From Bacteroidales bacterium (lineage in GTDB: Bacteria > Bacteroidota > Bacteroidia > Bacteroidales > P3), in contig CAAGNU010000211.1 in the NCBI GenBank assembly GCA_900771365.1, positions 1 through 21,876 on the forward strand: a stretch of 21,876 nt of DNA, in the 5' to 3' direction. The notes under the pieces are model-generated. The model was not told the origin of the DNA. It made no database searches and saw nothing but the letters and a program-made list of their open reading frames with translations. The position numbers were made by a program, and so were the translations under genes. Below are positions 13,983 through 21,670 of the stretch, piece after piece (the first letter of the stretch is position 1; every line of letters starts with the position of its first letter).

Positions 13983-15953
13983 ATGATTATGAATAAACGC
14001 ACATATATTCTTCTTCTCTTTTTCCTGATTGGCACCAATTTTGTGCAGGCTCAGGAGGTTCAGCCTACGTGGGAATCGATTAATGAGAGAGGCTATCCCG
14101 AATGGTTCTCGGATGCCAAGCTGGGCATCTTTATCCATTGGGGTCTCTATTCTGTGCCCGCCTATTCCGCGCCGGACGGCTATTCCGAATGGTTCTATCG
14201 CGGCTTGATGACGGGCGACAGCATCCGCGTCGGCGAGATGAAGGATTTCAACCGCCGTTGGGGCTATATGCTTGGCGATCAATGGAGCGGACGCCTGAGC
14301 AACGGCGACGGCATGAAGCAGAACCCCAAGCCCACGGACCTCTACACGCTCTATGCCATGACTTGGGCTGCCGAGCATTGGAACCCCGAGCAGTGGGCCG
14401 ACCTCTTTGTGCAGTCTGGCGCTAAGTATGTGGTGCTCGTCACCAAGCATCACGACGGCTACTGCCTCTGGCGCAGCCGCTACCAGCCCAACTGGAACAG
14501 CGTGGTCACGGGTCCTCACCGCGACATTGTGGGCGACCTGACGAAGGCTGTCCGCGATGCCGGCCTGAAGATGGGCTTCTACTATTCCCTCACCGAATGG
14601 ACCAACAACCTCCACATCTGGATGAAGGACCCCGATGAGGCTATCGGCGACTATGTGGACGACTATATGATGCCGCAGTTCAAGGAGTTGGTGAAGCGCT
14701 ACAAGCCCAGCCTCATCTTCGCTGACGGCGAATGGCAGAACACCGCCGAACAGTTCCGCGCCACGGAGCTCATCTCTTGGTACTACAACACCGTGGGTCC
14801 CGAGGCTGTGGTGAACGACCGCTGGGGCGCAGGCACCCAGCACGGCTTTAAGACCCCCGAGTACAAGGGTGCTATCGACGACACTACGAGGCCCTGGGCC
14901 GAATGCCGCGGCATAGGCAAGTCGTTCGCCCTCAATCGCAACGAGCCGCTGAGTAACTATCTCACGAGCGATTCGCTGATACGCCATTTCGTCAAGCTTG
15001 TGGCCGCAGGCGGAGGCATGACGCTCAATGTGGGTCCGGATGCGGACGGCACCATCCCCATGCTGCAGCAGGAGCGCCTCATCGACCTCGGCAACTGGCT
15101 GAAGGTGAACGGCGAGGCCATCTACGGCTCGCGTCCTTACAAGAAGATGTGCGAGAAGGACAGCACGGTCTACTACACCCGCAACAACGGCAACCTCTAT
15201 GCTATCGCCACCCATCTTGACGACAAGACCGTGGTGCTGAAGGGTATGCCACGCCCGAGCCTCTTCACACAGGTTAAACTATTGGGCTGCGACAAGAATA
15301 TATCCTATCATTATATCGGCAGCAGCCTCATCATCCGCCTCAACAACCTCTCCTACGAGGACCTCTGCAAGAACCACGGCGCGTGGGTGTTCCGCATCTC
15401 TAAGTACGGAGACGGCAGCCTCAGGGCCGAGAAGCCCGAGAAACCCGCCAAGGCCACGAAGTCCGCCAAGGCAGAGGTTGCTAAGGCTGCGAAGGCCGAT
15501 GCTGAGCCCGCCAAGGCAGCCAAGACAGCCAAGGCAGAGGCGGCTACCAAGTCCGAGGCACAGACTAAGGCAGGAGCGTCGTCTAAATCGGGAGCGTCTT
15601 CTAAGGCTGGAGAGGGGACAAAGTCCTCCGACACTAAGTCTGTCGAGGATAAGTCGGCTAAGCCCAAGTCCGCCACTTCGAGCACATACGGCACCATCAG
15701 CAAGCCCTCCAAGGCTACGAAGGCCGACAAGGCCGGCAAGGCTTCGCGTACTCAGAAGATTGAGGCTCCCGTAGAGCCTGAGGCCGAGCCTATCACAGAC
15801 GCTATCATAGACCCGCAGGACATGCCCGACCCCGATGAGGTTGAGGAGCCTAAGACCCTCAAGTCTGTGATTTCCGGCTGGCTGAAGAAGCGGATGCCTG
15901 AAGAGCCTGCCGGCGAGCCTCATCCCGAACCCGCCCCCGCAGATGAGTATTGA
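13983..15953 (+). CDS. GH29 alpha-L-fucosidase with histone-H1-like Lys/Ala-rich tail
   Basis: The 656-residue product is a secreted glycoside hydrolase family 29 enzyme that would remove alpha-L-fucose from host or dietary glycans in the periplasm. A signal peptide (YILLLFFLIGTNFVQAQ) is followed by the catalytic barrel: WFSDAKLGIFIHWGLYS (His52), VTKHHDGYCLW (His156-His157), GFYYSLTEW and PSLIFADGEW, whose Asp248 is the likely nucleophile. GGGMTLNVGPDADGTIP closes the domain, and a small beta domain runs to about 480. Residues 481-656 are atypical: about 100 residues dominated by Lys, Ala, Ser and Thr (AKAAKADAEPAKAAKTAKAE), then an acidic Pro/Glu/Asp segment interrupted by LKSVISGWLKKRMPEEP. 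This tail resembles linker-histone tails in composition and is probably disordered. ATG 13989 is an alternative start two residues in. Confidence 0.9.
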   Translation: MIMNKRTYILLLFFLIGTNFVQAQEVQPTWESINERGYPEWFSDAKLGIFIHWGLYSVPAYSAPDGYSEWFYRGLMTGDSIRVGEMKDFNRRWGYMLGDQWSGRLSNGDGMKQNPKPTDLYTLYAMTWAAEHWNPEQWADLFVQSGAKYVVLVTKHHDGYCLWRSRYQPNWNSVVTGPHRDIVGDLTKAVRDAGLKMGFYYSLTEWTNNLHIWMKDPDEAIGDYVDDYMMPQFKELVKRYKPSLIFADGEWQNTAEQFRATELISWYYNTVGPEAVVNDRWGAGTQHGFKTPEYKGAIDDTTRPWAECRGIGKSFALNRNEPLSNYLTSDSLIRHFVKLVAAGGGMTLNVGPDADGTIPMLQQERLIDLGNWLKVNGEAIYGSRPYKKMCEKDSTVYYTRNNGNLYAIATHLDDKTVVLKGMPRPSLFTQVKLLGCDKNISYHYIGSSLIIRLNNLSYEDLCKNHGAWVFRISKYGDGSLRAEKPEKPAKATKSAKAEVAKAAKADAEPAKAAKTAKAEAATKSEAQTKAGASSKSGASSKAGEGTKSSDTKSVEDKSAKPKSATSSTYGTISKPSKATKADKAGKASRTQKIEAPVEPEAEPITDAIIDPQDMPDPDEVEEPKTLKSVISGWLKKRMPEEPAGEPHPEPAPADEY

Positions 15954-15962
15954 TTCTGTGGG

Positions 15963-16071
15963 CTGTGGACTGTGAATTGTGAATTGTAGACTGTGAATTG
16001 TGAACTATGAACTGGCGGTTTCTGCCCAACGCTTAACTGGCGGCTACCGCCCAACTCTTAACTCTTAACTC
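15963..16071. repeat. Heptamer array with 25-base tandem unit carrying a GGCGGnnnCCGCC core
   Basis: GTGAATT/GTGAACT heptamers (15963-16009) are followed by two 25-base tandem units (16010-16034, 16035-16059), each AACTGGCGG...GCCCAACnCTT with a palindromic core (GGCGGTTTCTGCC, GGCGGCTACCGCC). CTTAACT heptamers end the block. It fills the gap between the fucosidase stop and the next gene, and no terminator is seen, so the two genes may be co-transcribed. Confidence 0.8.
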
Positions 16072-16082
16072 AAAGAACGGCC

Positions 16083-17162
16083 ATGCCTGTATTCGAAGCT
16101 TCATCCATACATACTGTAGCCCTTCATCGTGTGGGCAACAAAGTAACTGAGGAGGGGTTCGCCCTCTCCGATGAGCCGCTGCAGCTTACCGAACAGCTGC
16201 AGGACATTCTCGTTCGTTATTTCCTCACCCCGTTCAAGGTGGAGGAGTACTACAACCTCTTCGACGAAAGCAACGTGGCACTCAACTCGATATATCAGCG
16301 CTGCTCCAATATCTTCGCCGACCCTGAGTGCCTGATGGAGGAGTCGAAGCTCATCGCCCGTCATCTCTATGATGCCTCCACTCATGCCAACATCAAAGGC
16401 GGCGAGCTCTTCGTGGTCTATTTCTCGGAGTGTATGCTCAACGGCGAGACGATGGACGCTGTGGGCATCTTCAAGTCGGAGAGCAAGGAGTCGTTCCTCA
16501 AGGTGCAGCACGGCGAGGAACGTTGGAGCACCCAGGAGGGAGACCCCAGTGCGCAGGCTGCGTATCGCATCGAGGTGCACCAGGGCATCAATCCCAGCAA
16601 GCTCGACAAGGGCGCTATCATCTTTAACACAGAGGCCGAGAAGGGCTATGTGGTGAGCGTGGTGGATGCCACGAACCGCACTACGGACGCACTCTATTGG
16701 AAGGACGCCTTCCTCGGCATCCGCCAGCGTGAGGATGAGTACTACAACACCCACACCGAGATGCAGGCCTATAAGAAGTTCGTCACGGATGAGCTGCCTA
16801 AGCAGTACGAGGATGTCACCAAGGCCGACCAGGCCGATATGCTTAACCGCTGTAGCAACTATTTCAAGCAGAACGACAACTTCGACCTCCAGACTTTTAC
16901 CGAGGAGGTGATTGCCCAGCCCGAGGTAATCGACAGCTTTCAGCAGTTCCGCCAGCAATACCAGGAGGAGCACGATGTGCAGTTGCCTGACAGCTACGAT
17001 ATCAGCGAGAGCGCTGTGAAGAAGCAGGCTCGCGCCTACAAGAGCGTCATCAAGCTCGACAAGAATTTTCACATCTACGTCCACGGCGACAGCCAGCTCA
17101 TTGAGCAGGGCGAGGACGAGAAGGGCAAGTTCTACAAGGTCTATTACAAAGAGGAGAGCTGA
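16083..17162 (+). CDS. Nucleoid-associated protein (NdpA/YejK, 37-kDa family)
   Basis: The 359-residue protein matches the 37-kDa nucleoid-associated protein family. N-terminal residues 1-130 have the LFDESNVALNSIYQRCSNIF-type region and an ARHLYDASTHANIKGGEL segment. The middle (130-250) contains VGIFKSESKESFLKV and the conserved DALYWKDAFLGI. The C-terminal third is charged and ends KNFHIYVHGDSQLIEQGEDE. Family members associate with the nucleoid; their biochemical role is poorly understood and no enzymatic motif is visible. No signal peptide is present, as expected for a cytoplasmic DNA-associated protein. The start at ATG 16083 follows the CTTAACT repeat by about a dozen bases, without a clear ribosome-binding site. 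The preceding gene is the fucosidase; functional linkage between the two is not evident. Confidence 0.85.
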   Translation: MPVFEASSIHTVALHRVGNKVTEEGFALSDEPLQLTEQLQDILVRYFLTPFKVEEYYNLFDESNVALNSIYQRCSNIFADPECLMEESKLIARHLYDASTHANIKGGELFVVYFSECMLNGETMDAVGIFKSESKESFLKVQHGEERWSTQEGDPSAQAAYRIEVHQGINPSKLDKGAIIFNTEAEKGYVVSVVDATNRTTDALYWKDAFLGIRQREDEYYNTHTEMQAYKKFVTDELPKQYEDVTKADQADMLNRCSNYFKQNDNFDLQTFTEEVIAQPEVIDSFQQFRQQYQEEHDVQLPDSYDISESAVKKQARAYKSVIKLDKNFHIYVHGDSQLIEQGEDEKGKFYKVYYKEES

Positions 17163-17357
17163 CTTAGCGGCTTCCTTGACCCGGAGAGATGTGTTTCCCC
17201 CATGCTGTGCAGGTTCAGCCTTTGGGCTGATATATGAAGAAGGCTTCTCGGCTCTTTTCGATAGCGTACAAAGACGGGGCGCGGTAGGCTTTGTGCAAGA
17301 GGCCGCTCATGCGGCACGCTCGTAGCCGATACACTGTTATGCTGGTCACAAAACAAA

Positions 17358-17395
17358 GGGCAGCCCCGATCGGGCTGCCCGTATGCTCTTTTTTA
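17358..17395. terminator. Intrinsic terminator between convergent genes
   Basis: GGGCAGCCC pairs with GGGCTGCCC around a short CGAT-type loop (17358-17380). A CTTTTTT run follows on the plus side after eight bases, and a C-TTTG-TTTTG run on the minus side, so it may serve both the nucleoid-protein gene and alaS. The 195 bases between the stop at 17162 and this hairpin hold no recognisable gene or tRNA. Confidence 0.75.
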
Positions 17396-17411
17396 AGGCT
17401 ATAATTTATGC

Positions 17412-20009
17412 TTAGATGAGGGTGGCTGCTACCTGCATGGCGGCATCGAGACCTTGGAGGTTTTTGCCGCCTGCTGTGGCGTAGGCTGCCTGGCCTCCTC
17501 CGCCTCCCTGCATCTCTTTGCCTGCCGTGCGGACGATGGTGCCGGCATTCTTGCCTGCATCCACGCGGTTCTGGCCGAGGGCGACGAGGAGCGAGGGCTT
17601 GTCGCCGAAGGTGCTACCGAGGATGACGGCCATGTCGGGGTGCTGCTTGGCGAGGGAGAGCATGGCATCCTTGAGCTGCCCGAGGTCGCCATCAATCTTC
17701 TGCACGAGGATGGGGTTCTGTTGAAGCTGCTTGTCGAGGCTGTCGCAGAGCTGTTTGACCTGCTCTTTCTGGAAGTGGTCTATCTGGCTGCGGAGGGCGG
17801 CGTTGTCATCTTGGAGTTTCTGCACGGCGGCGATGAGGTCCTTGGGGTTCTTCATCATCTCGCGGAGGCTGTCGAGCTGGTCCTGCATGTTATTGGAAAA
17901 CATCTCGGCTGCGGCACCTGTCACAGCTTCGATACGGCGCATACCTGCGGCCACGGCGCCTTCGCTCACGATGCGGAAGGATCCGATATGTCCTGTGTTG
18001 GCGATATGTGTGCCGCCGCAGAACTCGATGCTGTCGGCGAATTTCACCACGCGGACGCTGTCGCCGTATTTTTCGCCGAAGAGTGCCATGGCGCCGAGCT
18101 TGCGGGCTTCGGCTATGGGCATGGCGCGGTGCTCTTCGAGGGCTATTGCGTGTCGGATGTCGATGTTCACCTGCTTTTCGACCTCGCGGATTTCCTCGTG
18201 GGAAAGTTTGGCAAAATGGGAGAAGTCGAAACGCAGCCGTTGGTCGTCCACGCTGGAGCCCTTCTGCTCAACATGGGTGCCGAGCACGTTGCGCAGGGCT
18301 TTGTGGAGGAGGTGTGTGGAGGTGTGGTTGCACTCGATGGCGAAACGGCGGCATTTGTCAACTTCGGCCTTGTATTGGCTGTCGAGGTGCTCGGGGAGTT
18401 GGTTGACGATGTGTATGATGAGGCCGTTTTCCTTCTTGGTGGTGATGATGGGTATCATCTCGCCGGCGGGGTGCGTCAGCGTGCCTTGGTCGCCCACCTG
18501 GCCGCCGCTTTCTCCGTAGAAGGGGGTCTGGTCGAAGACCAGTTGGTAGAATTCTTTGTCTTTCACCTTCACATGGCGGTAGCGGACGATGCGTACCTGC
18601 GCTTCGAGTTTGTCGTAGCCCACGAACTCTTGGCTGAGACCTTCGATGAGCTCCACCCAGTCGTCGTTTTCGACGGCTGCGGCTGCGCGTGAGCGGCTTT
18701 TCTGTTCTTCGAGGCCTTTGGAGAAACCTTCCATGTCCACGTTCCATCCTTTTTCGGAGGCCATAAGCTGAGTGAGGTCCACGGGGAAGCCGTAGGTGTC
18801 GAAAAGTTCGAAGGCAAAGGCGCCGTCGATAATTTTCTGGCCTGCGTGCTTCTCGATGTATTCTTCAAAGCGGTTGATGCCGTTAGCGAGGGTTTTGAGG
18901 AATGACTGCTCTTCTTCGAGGATGATGCGGCGCACGAGTTCTTCCTGCTGCTTGAGCTCGGTATACTGTCCGCCCATCTGAGCCACGAGGGTGTGCACCA
19001 GCTCGTTGATGAAGGGCTTTTTAAAGCCGAGGAAAGTGTAGCCGTAGCGGACGGCGCGGCGCAGGATGCGGCGGATGACGTAGCCGGCTTTAGCGTTGCT
19101 CGGCAGCTGTCCGTCGGCGATGCTGAAGCTGACGGCGCGGAGGTGGTCGGCAATCACGCGCATGGCTATATCGGCTTGCTCATCTTTGCCGTAGGTCATT
19201 GCTGCCATGCGGGCGATTTCTTGAATGAGGGGCTGGAAGACATCGGTGTCGTAGTTCGACTTTTTGCCCTGCATCACCATGCAGAGGCGCTCGAATCCCA
19301 TGCCTGTGTCGATATGCTTGGCCTTGAGGGGCTCGAGGGTGCCGTTAGCCAGGCGGTTGAACTGCATGAACACCAGGTTCCAGATCTCAATAACGAGGGG
19401 GTTGTCCTTGTTCACCAGTTCGCAACCGGGCACTTTCGCCTTTTCTTCTTCTTCGCGCAGGTCGATATGTATCTCGCTGCATGGGCCGCAGGGCCCTTGT
19501 TCGCCCATTTCCCAGAAGTTGTCCTTTTTCGAGCCGCGGAGGATGCGGCTTTCTTCGATATGTTCCTTCCAGAAGCCGTAGGCCTCCGTGTCCATCTCCA
19601 TTCCTTCTTTCTCATCGCCGCCGAAAACGGTGACGTAGAGGTTCTTCTTGTCGATTTTCATGACCTCGGTGAGGAATTCCCAGGCGTAGGCTATGGCTTC
19701 TTTTTTGAAGTAGTCGCCAAACGACCAGTTGCCCAGCATTTCGAACATGGTGTGGTGGTACGTGTCGTGGCCTACCTCTTCCAAGTCGTTATGCTTGCCG
19801 CTCACGCGGAGGCATTTTTGGGCGTCCGTGGCGCGGGGGTAGGGAGCCGCCTCGTTGCCGAGGAAGATGTCCTTGAACTGGTTCATGCCCGCGTTGGTGA
19901 ACATCAGCGTCGGGTCGTTCTTCACCACCATCGGGGCGCTCGGCACTACATGGTGGTTCTTGCTCTCGAAGAATTTCAGAAACTGACTACGAATTTCGTT
20001 ACTGGTCAT
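17412..20009 (-). CDS. alaS: Alanyl-tRNA synthetase
   Basis: The product is an 865-residue class II synthetase, close to the usual 870-880, that charges tRNA-Ala and clears mischarged seryl or glycyl products. The aminoacylation core is seen at the N terminus (FFESKNHHVVPSAP, LMFTNAGMNQFKD, GNWSFGDYFKKEA, EQGPCGPCSEIHID). The editing domain has zinc ligands HTSTH (His562, His566) and C664-GGTH668. The C-terminal DHHA1 segment ends in a Gly-rich loop (QGGGGGQAAYATAGG). The start MTSNEIRSQFLKFF at ATG 20009 is the family-typical N terminus. It lies 112 bases after the groES-like gene on the same strand; a strong palindrome lies between them and might reduce read-through. The ATG is preceded at seven bases by CAACATTTAACATT, the same 14-mer at the same spacing as in gltX. 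Confidence 0.97.
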   Translation of the reverse strand: MTSNEIRSQFLKFFESKNHHVVPSAPMVVKNDPTLMFTNAGMNQFKDIFLGNEAAPYPRATDAQKCLRVSGKHNDLEEVGHDTYHHTMFEMLGNWSFGDYFKKEAIAYAWEFLTEVMKIDKKNLYVTVFGGDEKEGMEMDTEAYGFWKEHIEESRILRGSKKDNFWEMGEQGPCGPCSEIHIDLREEEEKAKVPGCELVNKDNPLVIEIWNLVFMQFNRLANGTLEPLKAKHIDTGMGFERLCMVMQGKKSNYDTDVFQPLIQEIARMAAMTYGKDEQADIAMRVIADHLRAVSFSIADGQLPSNAKAGYVIRRILRRAVRYGYTFLGFKKPFINELVHTLVAQMGGQYTELKQQEELVRRIILEEEQSFLKTLANGINRFEEYIEKHAGQKIIDGAFAFELFDTYGFPVDLTQLMASEKGWNVDMEGFSKGLEEQKSRSRAAAAVENDDWVELIEGLSQEFVGYDKLEAQVRIVRYRHVKVKDKEFYQLVFDQTPFYGESGGQVGDQGTLTHPAGEMIPIITTKKENGLIIHIVNQLPEHLDSQYKAEVDKCRRFAIECNHTSTHLLHKALRNVLGTHVEQKGSSVDDQRLRFDFSHFAKLSHEEIREVEKQVNIDIRHAIALEEHRAMPIAEARKLGAMALFGEKYGDSVRVVKFADSIEFCGGTHIANTGHIGSFRIVSEGAVAAGMRRIEAVTGAAAEMFSNNMQDQLDSLREMMKNPKDLIAAVQKLQDDNAALRSQIDHFQKEQVKQLCDSLDKQLQQNPILVQKIDGDLGQLKDAMLSLAKQHPDMAVILGSTFGDKPSLLVALGQNRVDAGKNAGTIVRTAGKEMQGGGGGQAAYATAGGKNLQGLDAAMQVAATLI

Positions 20010-20016
20010 ATATTTG

Positions 20017-20030
20017 AATGTTAAATGTTG
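20017..20030 (-). promoter_or_regulatory. 14-base leader motif shared with gltX
   Basis: CAACATTTAACATT on the minus strand lies seven bases before the alaS ATG, exactly as at 9305-9318 before gltX. It may be a translation enhancer or simply two copies of an ACATTYA heptamer repeat. Confidence 0.5.
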
Positions 20031-20075
20031 TTTTATTTGTGAAGTTGTGGTTAGGAGGTTTGATGGCCTAAAAAC

Positions 20076-20125
20076 GGCTCCTGCCTGTATAGACGTGGCG
20101 CGCCGCGTCTATACTCAATTCTCAA
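20076..20125 (-). repeat. 50-base composite palindromic repeat overlapping the groES-like stop
   Basis: On the minus strand it reads TTGAGAATTGAG, then a palindromic arm TATAGACGC, centre GGCGCGCC, arm ACGTCTATAC, then AGGCAGGAGCC. It is 94% identical (47 of 50) to 21660-21709. The stem (GTATAGACG pairing with CGTCTATAC) is nearly perfect. Positions 2-4 of the unit are the TGA stop codon of the groES-like gene. It may act as a 3' end or stability hairpin. Confidence 0.85.
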
Positions 20126-20475
20126 AACTCAACCCGCTCGACCAACAGGATTGCGCTTTGAGGGACGATGAAGTACTTCTCACCGCGATACTTGATTTCG
20201 ATGGCGTTTTTCTGGAGGAAGAGCGCCAGGTCGCCAGGCTGCACTTGCAGGGGCAGGTAGCGGGTGTCGCGGCTATGCTGGTTCCACGACTCGCCTTCCT
20301 CTATGTTCGGTAGGGGATAGCCGGGGCCGCATTTCAAGATGTAGCCGGACTGGACATTTTCTCTCTCTTGGTAGCCTGCGGGCAAATATAGGCCGCTCTT
20401 TGTGCGGTCCAGTGCTTCGTCAGGCTTTATTAACACCCTGTCACCCACTACGATAATATTGTCAAACTCGTTCAT
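20122..20475 (-). CDS. GroES-like co-chaperone family protein
   Basis: This 117-residue protein has the GroES-type fold landmarks: an opening VVGDRVLIKPDEALDRTKSGLYLPAG (residues 9-34), a middle with Gly/Pro-rich turns (GYILKCGPGYPLP), and a closing GEKYFIVPQSAILLVERVEF that matches the GroES end. The middle (about 45-75, NIEEGESWNQHSRDTRYLPLQV) differs from canonical GroES, and no groEL is beside it, so it is probably the second, divergent GroES-like protein often found in Bacteroidota rather than the main co-chaperone. I chose ATG 20475; a TTG three codons upstream is not supported. The promoter lies about 20 bases upstream, so the leader is very short. The stop codon falls within a 50-base repeat. 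Confidence 0.75.
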   Translation of the reverse strand: MNEFDNIIVVGDRVLIKPDEALDRTKSGLYLPAGYQERENVQSGYILKCGPGYPLPNIEEGESWNQHSRDTRYLPLQVQPGDLALFLQKNAIEIKYRGEKYFIVPQSAILLVERVEF

Positions 20476-20495
20476 TATATGCAAAATTTGAAATG

Positions 20496-20503
20496 CAAAG
20501 ATA
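20496..20503 (-). promoter_or_regulatory. Bacteroidota -7 promoter element of the groES-like gene
   Basis: TATCTTTG followed by CA on the minus strand matches TAnnTTTG. No good -33 TTTG is seen at the usual distance. Transcription would begin about 15 bases before the ATG. Confidence 0.6.
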
Positions 20504-20732
20504 CGATTTTTTTTTGAAATGGTGACATTTAAGTTTGTGAATTGTGCGGAAGCGGGTGTTGGGACGCTAAGTCTCCATGTGTGTGGACTGTGGGCTGGCG
20601 AATGATTGCGGCATCTTAGGTTCTCAGACAGACGACGGCTTCCGCCGCGATTTGCAATTTGCGATTCATTTTGCGGAATGTTAAAATGAGTTCGCTTCGA
20701 AAGCGAAAAATGCCCCCAAGAACCTTCGCCCT

Positions 20733-20765
20733 AGCTTCGCTGTAGCTTCGCTCTGGCTTCGCTTG
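20733..20765. repeat. Three tandem 11-base units of the AGCTTCGCTGT type
   Basis: The units are AGCTTCGCTGT, AGCTTCGCTCT and GGCTTCGCTTG. The same TAGCTTCGC word forms the 12-bp inverted repeat at 13510-13552, so it is a dispersed family. Confidence 0.75.
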
Positions 20766-20804
20766 GAGGGCGGAGGATGGGAGATGTTAAAATGGGGCTT
20801 CTGA

Positions 20805-20832
20805 GTAGAGACGCGGCGTGCCACGTCTGTAC
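20805..20832. repeat. Palindromic GACGCGGCGYGCC element, copy without heptamer flank
   Basis: The arms GTAGAGACGC and the complement-like ACGTCTGTAC flank the centre GGCGTGCC. Twenty-seven of 28 bases equal those at 21671-21698. TTGAGAATTGAG is absent here, so the palindrome can occur separately from the heptamer part. Confidence 0.8.
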
Positions 20833-21052
20833 TCTTGGCGGGGCTGCCGCATTTCTCGAGGCGTAGTTGTGTGGGGGCGGCATTGTTTTATGGTGTCGTT
20901 TTGAATGGTTCAGCGAGTCGTTCGACTGGTTCGATTCTTCGGGCCACTTGGCAGAGGCTTCCTTCAGCTTTCGCTTGACAGAGGGTTCGCTTATCAAGGG
21001 CTCTTTCGAGAGGAGTGTGGGGGCGTTTTTTTCGTCGATTGTTGATGTTTTT

Positions 21053-21083
21053 TTTGCGGTATGAGTTTTTTTGTGTATCTTTG
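21053..21083 (+). promoter_or_regulatory. Promoter of rdgB (TTTG, 19 bases, TATCTTTG)
   Basis: TTTG at 21053-21056 and TATCTTTG at 21076-21083 are separated by 19 bases, an ideal Bacteroides-type promoter. Placing the TTTG at -33 puts the transcription start at about 21089, the A of the rdgB start codon, so the mRNA is probably leaderless or nearly so. Confidence 0.75.
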
Positions 21084-21088
21084 CAGAC

Positions 21089-21670
21089 ATGAGAACATTG
21101 GTTTTTGCAACGAATAATAAACATAAACTACATGAGGTCAGCGAGATGCTGAAAGGTGTAGTGGAGATAAAAAGTCTCGACGAGATGGGTTTGAGCGGCG
21201 AGATTCCTGAAACGTCCGACACGCTGCAGGGTAACGCCCTGCAGAAAGCTCAATGGGTTTGGGAGCGCACGCGTCTGGACTGCTTTGCTGACGATACGGG
21301 TCTCGAAGTGGAGGCTCTCAACGGCGCCCCTGGCGTGTATAGTGCCCGCTATGCCGGCGAGGGCTGCTCGTTTGACGATAATATCGACAAGCTCCTCGGG
21401 GCTATGGAGGACATGACGAACCGCAGGGCCGACTTCCGCACGGTGATATGTCTCCTGGAGGGGGGCGTGCCGCGGTATTTCGAGGGACGCGTGGAGGGTA
21501 TGATCCTCACCGAGCGTTACGGCGAGGGTGGCTTCGGCTACGACCCCGTCTTTATGCCCGACCGTTTCGCGGTGAGCTTTGCTGAGATGCCCTTGGAGGT
21601 GAAGAATAAAATCAGCCATAGGGGCCTTGCTGTGTCCAAGCTGGTGGATTATTTGAGAATTGAGAATTGA
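21089..21670 (+). CDS. rdgB: XTP/dITP pyrophosphatase (RdgB/HAM1 family)
   Basis: The 193-residue product hydrolyses non-canonical purine triphosphates (ITP, dITP, XTP) to monophosphates and pyrophosphate, keeping them out of DNA and RNA. Family motifs are complete: the opening LVFATNNKHKLHEV, LDCFADDTGLEVEALNG with the metal-binding acidic residues, GVYSARYAG, GFGYDPVF, and the closing KNKISHRGLAV. ATG 21089 gives the conserved MRTLVFATNN start; a TTG six codons earlier lies inside the promoter -7 box and is rejected. The gene is monocistronic as far as the window shows. Its last five codons (LRIEN) and stop are encoded by the TTGAGAATTGAGAATTGA repeat, so the C terminus appears to have been reshaped by repeat DNA; the catalytic region is unaffected. 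Confidence 0.95.
   Translation: MRTLVFATNNKHKLHEVSEMLKGVVEIKSLDEMGLSGEIPETSDTLQGNALQKAQWVWERTRLDCFADDTGLEVEALNGAPGVYSARYAGEGCSFDDNIDKLLGAMEDMTNRRADFRTVICLLEGGVPRYFEGRVEGMILTERYGEGGFGYDPVFMPDRFAVSFAEMPLEVKNKISHRGLAVSKLVDYLRIEN

Larger units (their letters stand above)
20504..21052. other. Intergenic repeat-bearing region with no supported gene
   Basis: About 550 bases between divergent genes. It contains the core GACGGCTTCCGCC (20634-20646) with GATTTGCAATTTGCG heptamers (20649-20667), the hairpin TTCGCTTCGAAAGCGAA (20691-20707), three 11-base units AGCTTCGCTnT (20733-20765), and a third copy of the GACGCGGCGYGCC palindrome (20805-20832). Open frames across it have no family resemblance and differ in composition from neighbouring genes. 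Confidence 0.65.

Noticed and set aside
17163..17345. Possible tRNA or small gene after the nucleoid-protein gene
   Set aside because: No cloverleaf with a GTTCRA-type T loop can be drawn; only a short GCCGC-GCGGC hairpin is present.
17454..20024. Two long plus-strand frames antisense to alaS
   Set aside because: They overlap a certain alaS gene and have shadow-type composition without motifs.
20731..21222. Minus-strand frame of 163 codons upstream of and overlapping rdgB
   Set aside because: It runs through repeats and the rdgB promoter and coding start; composition is not protein-like.
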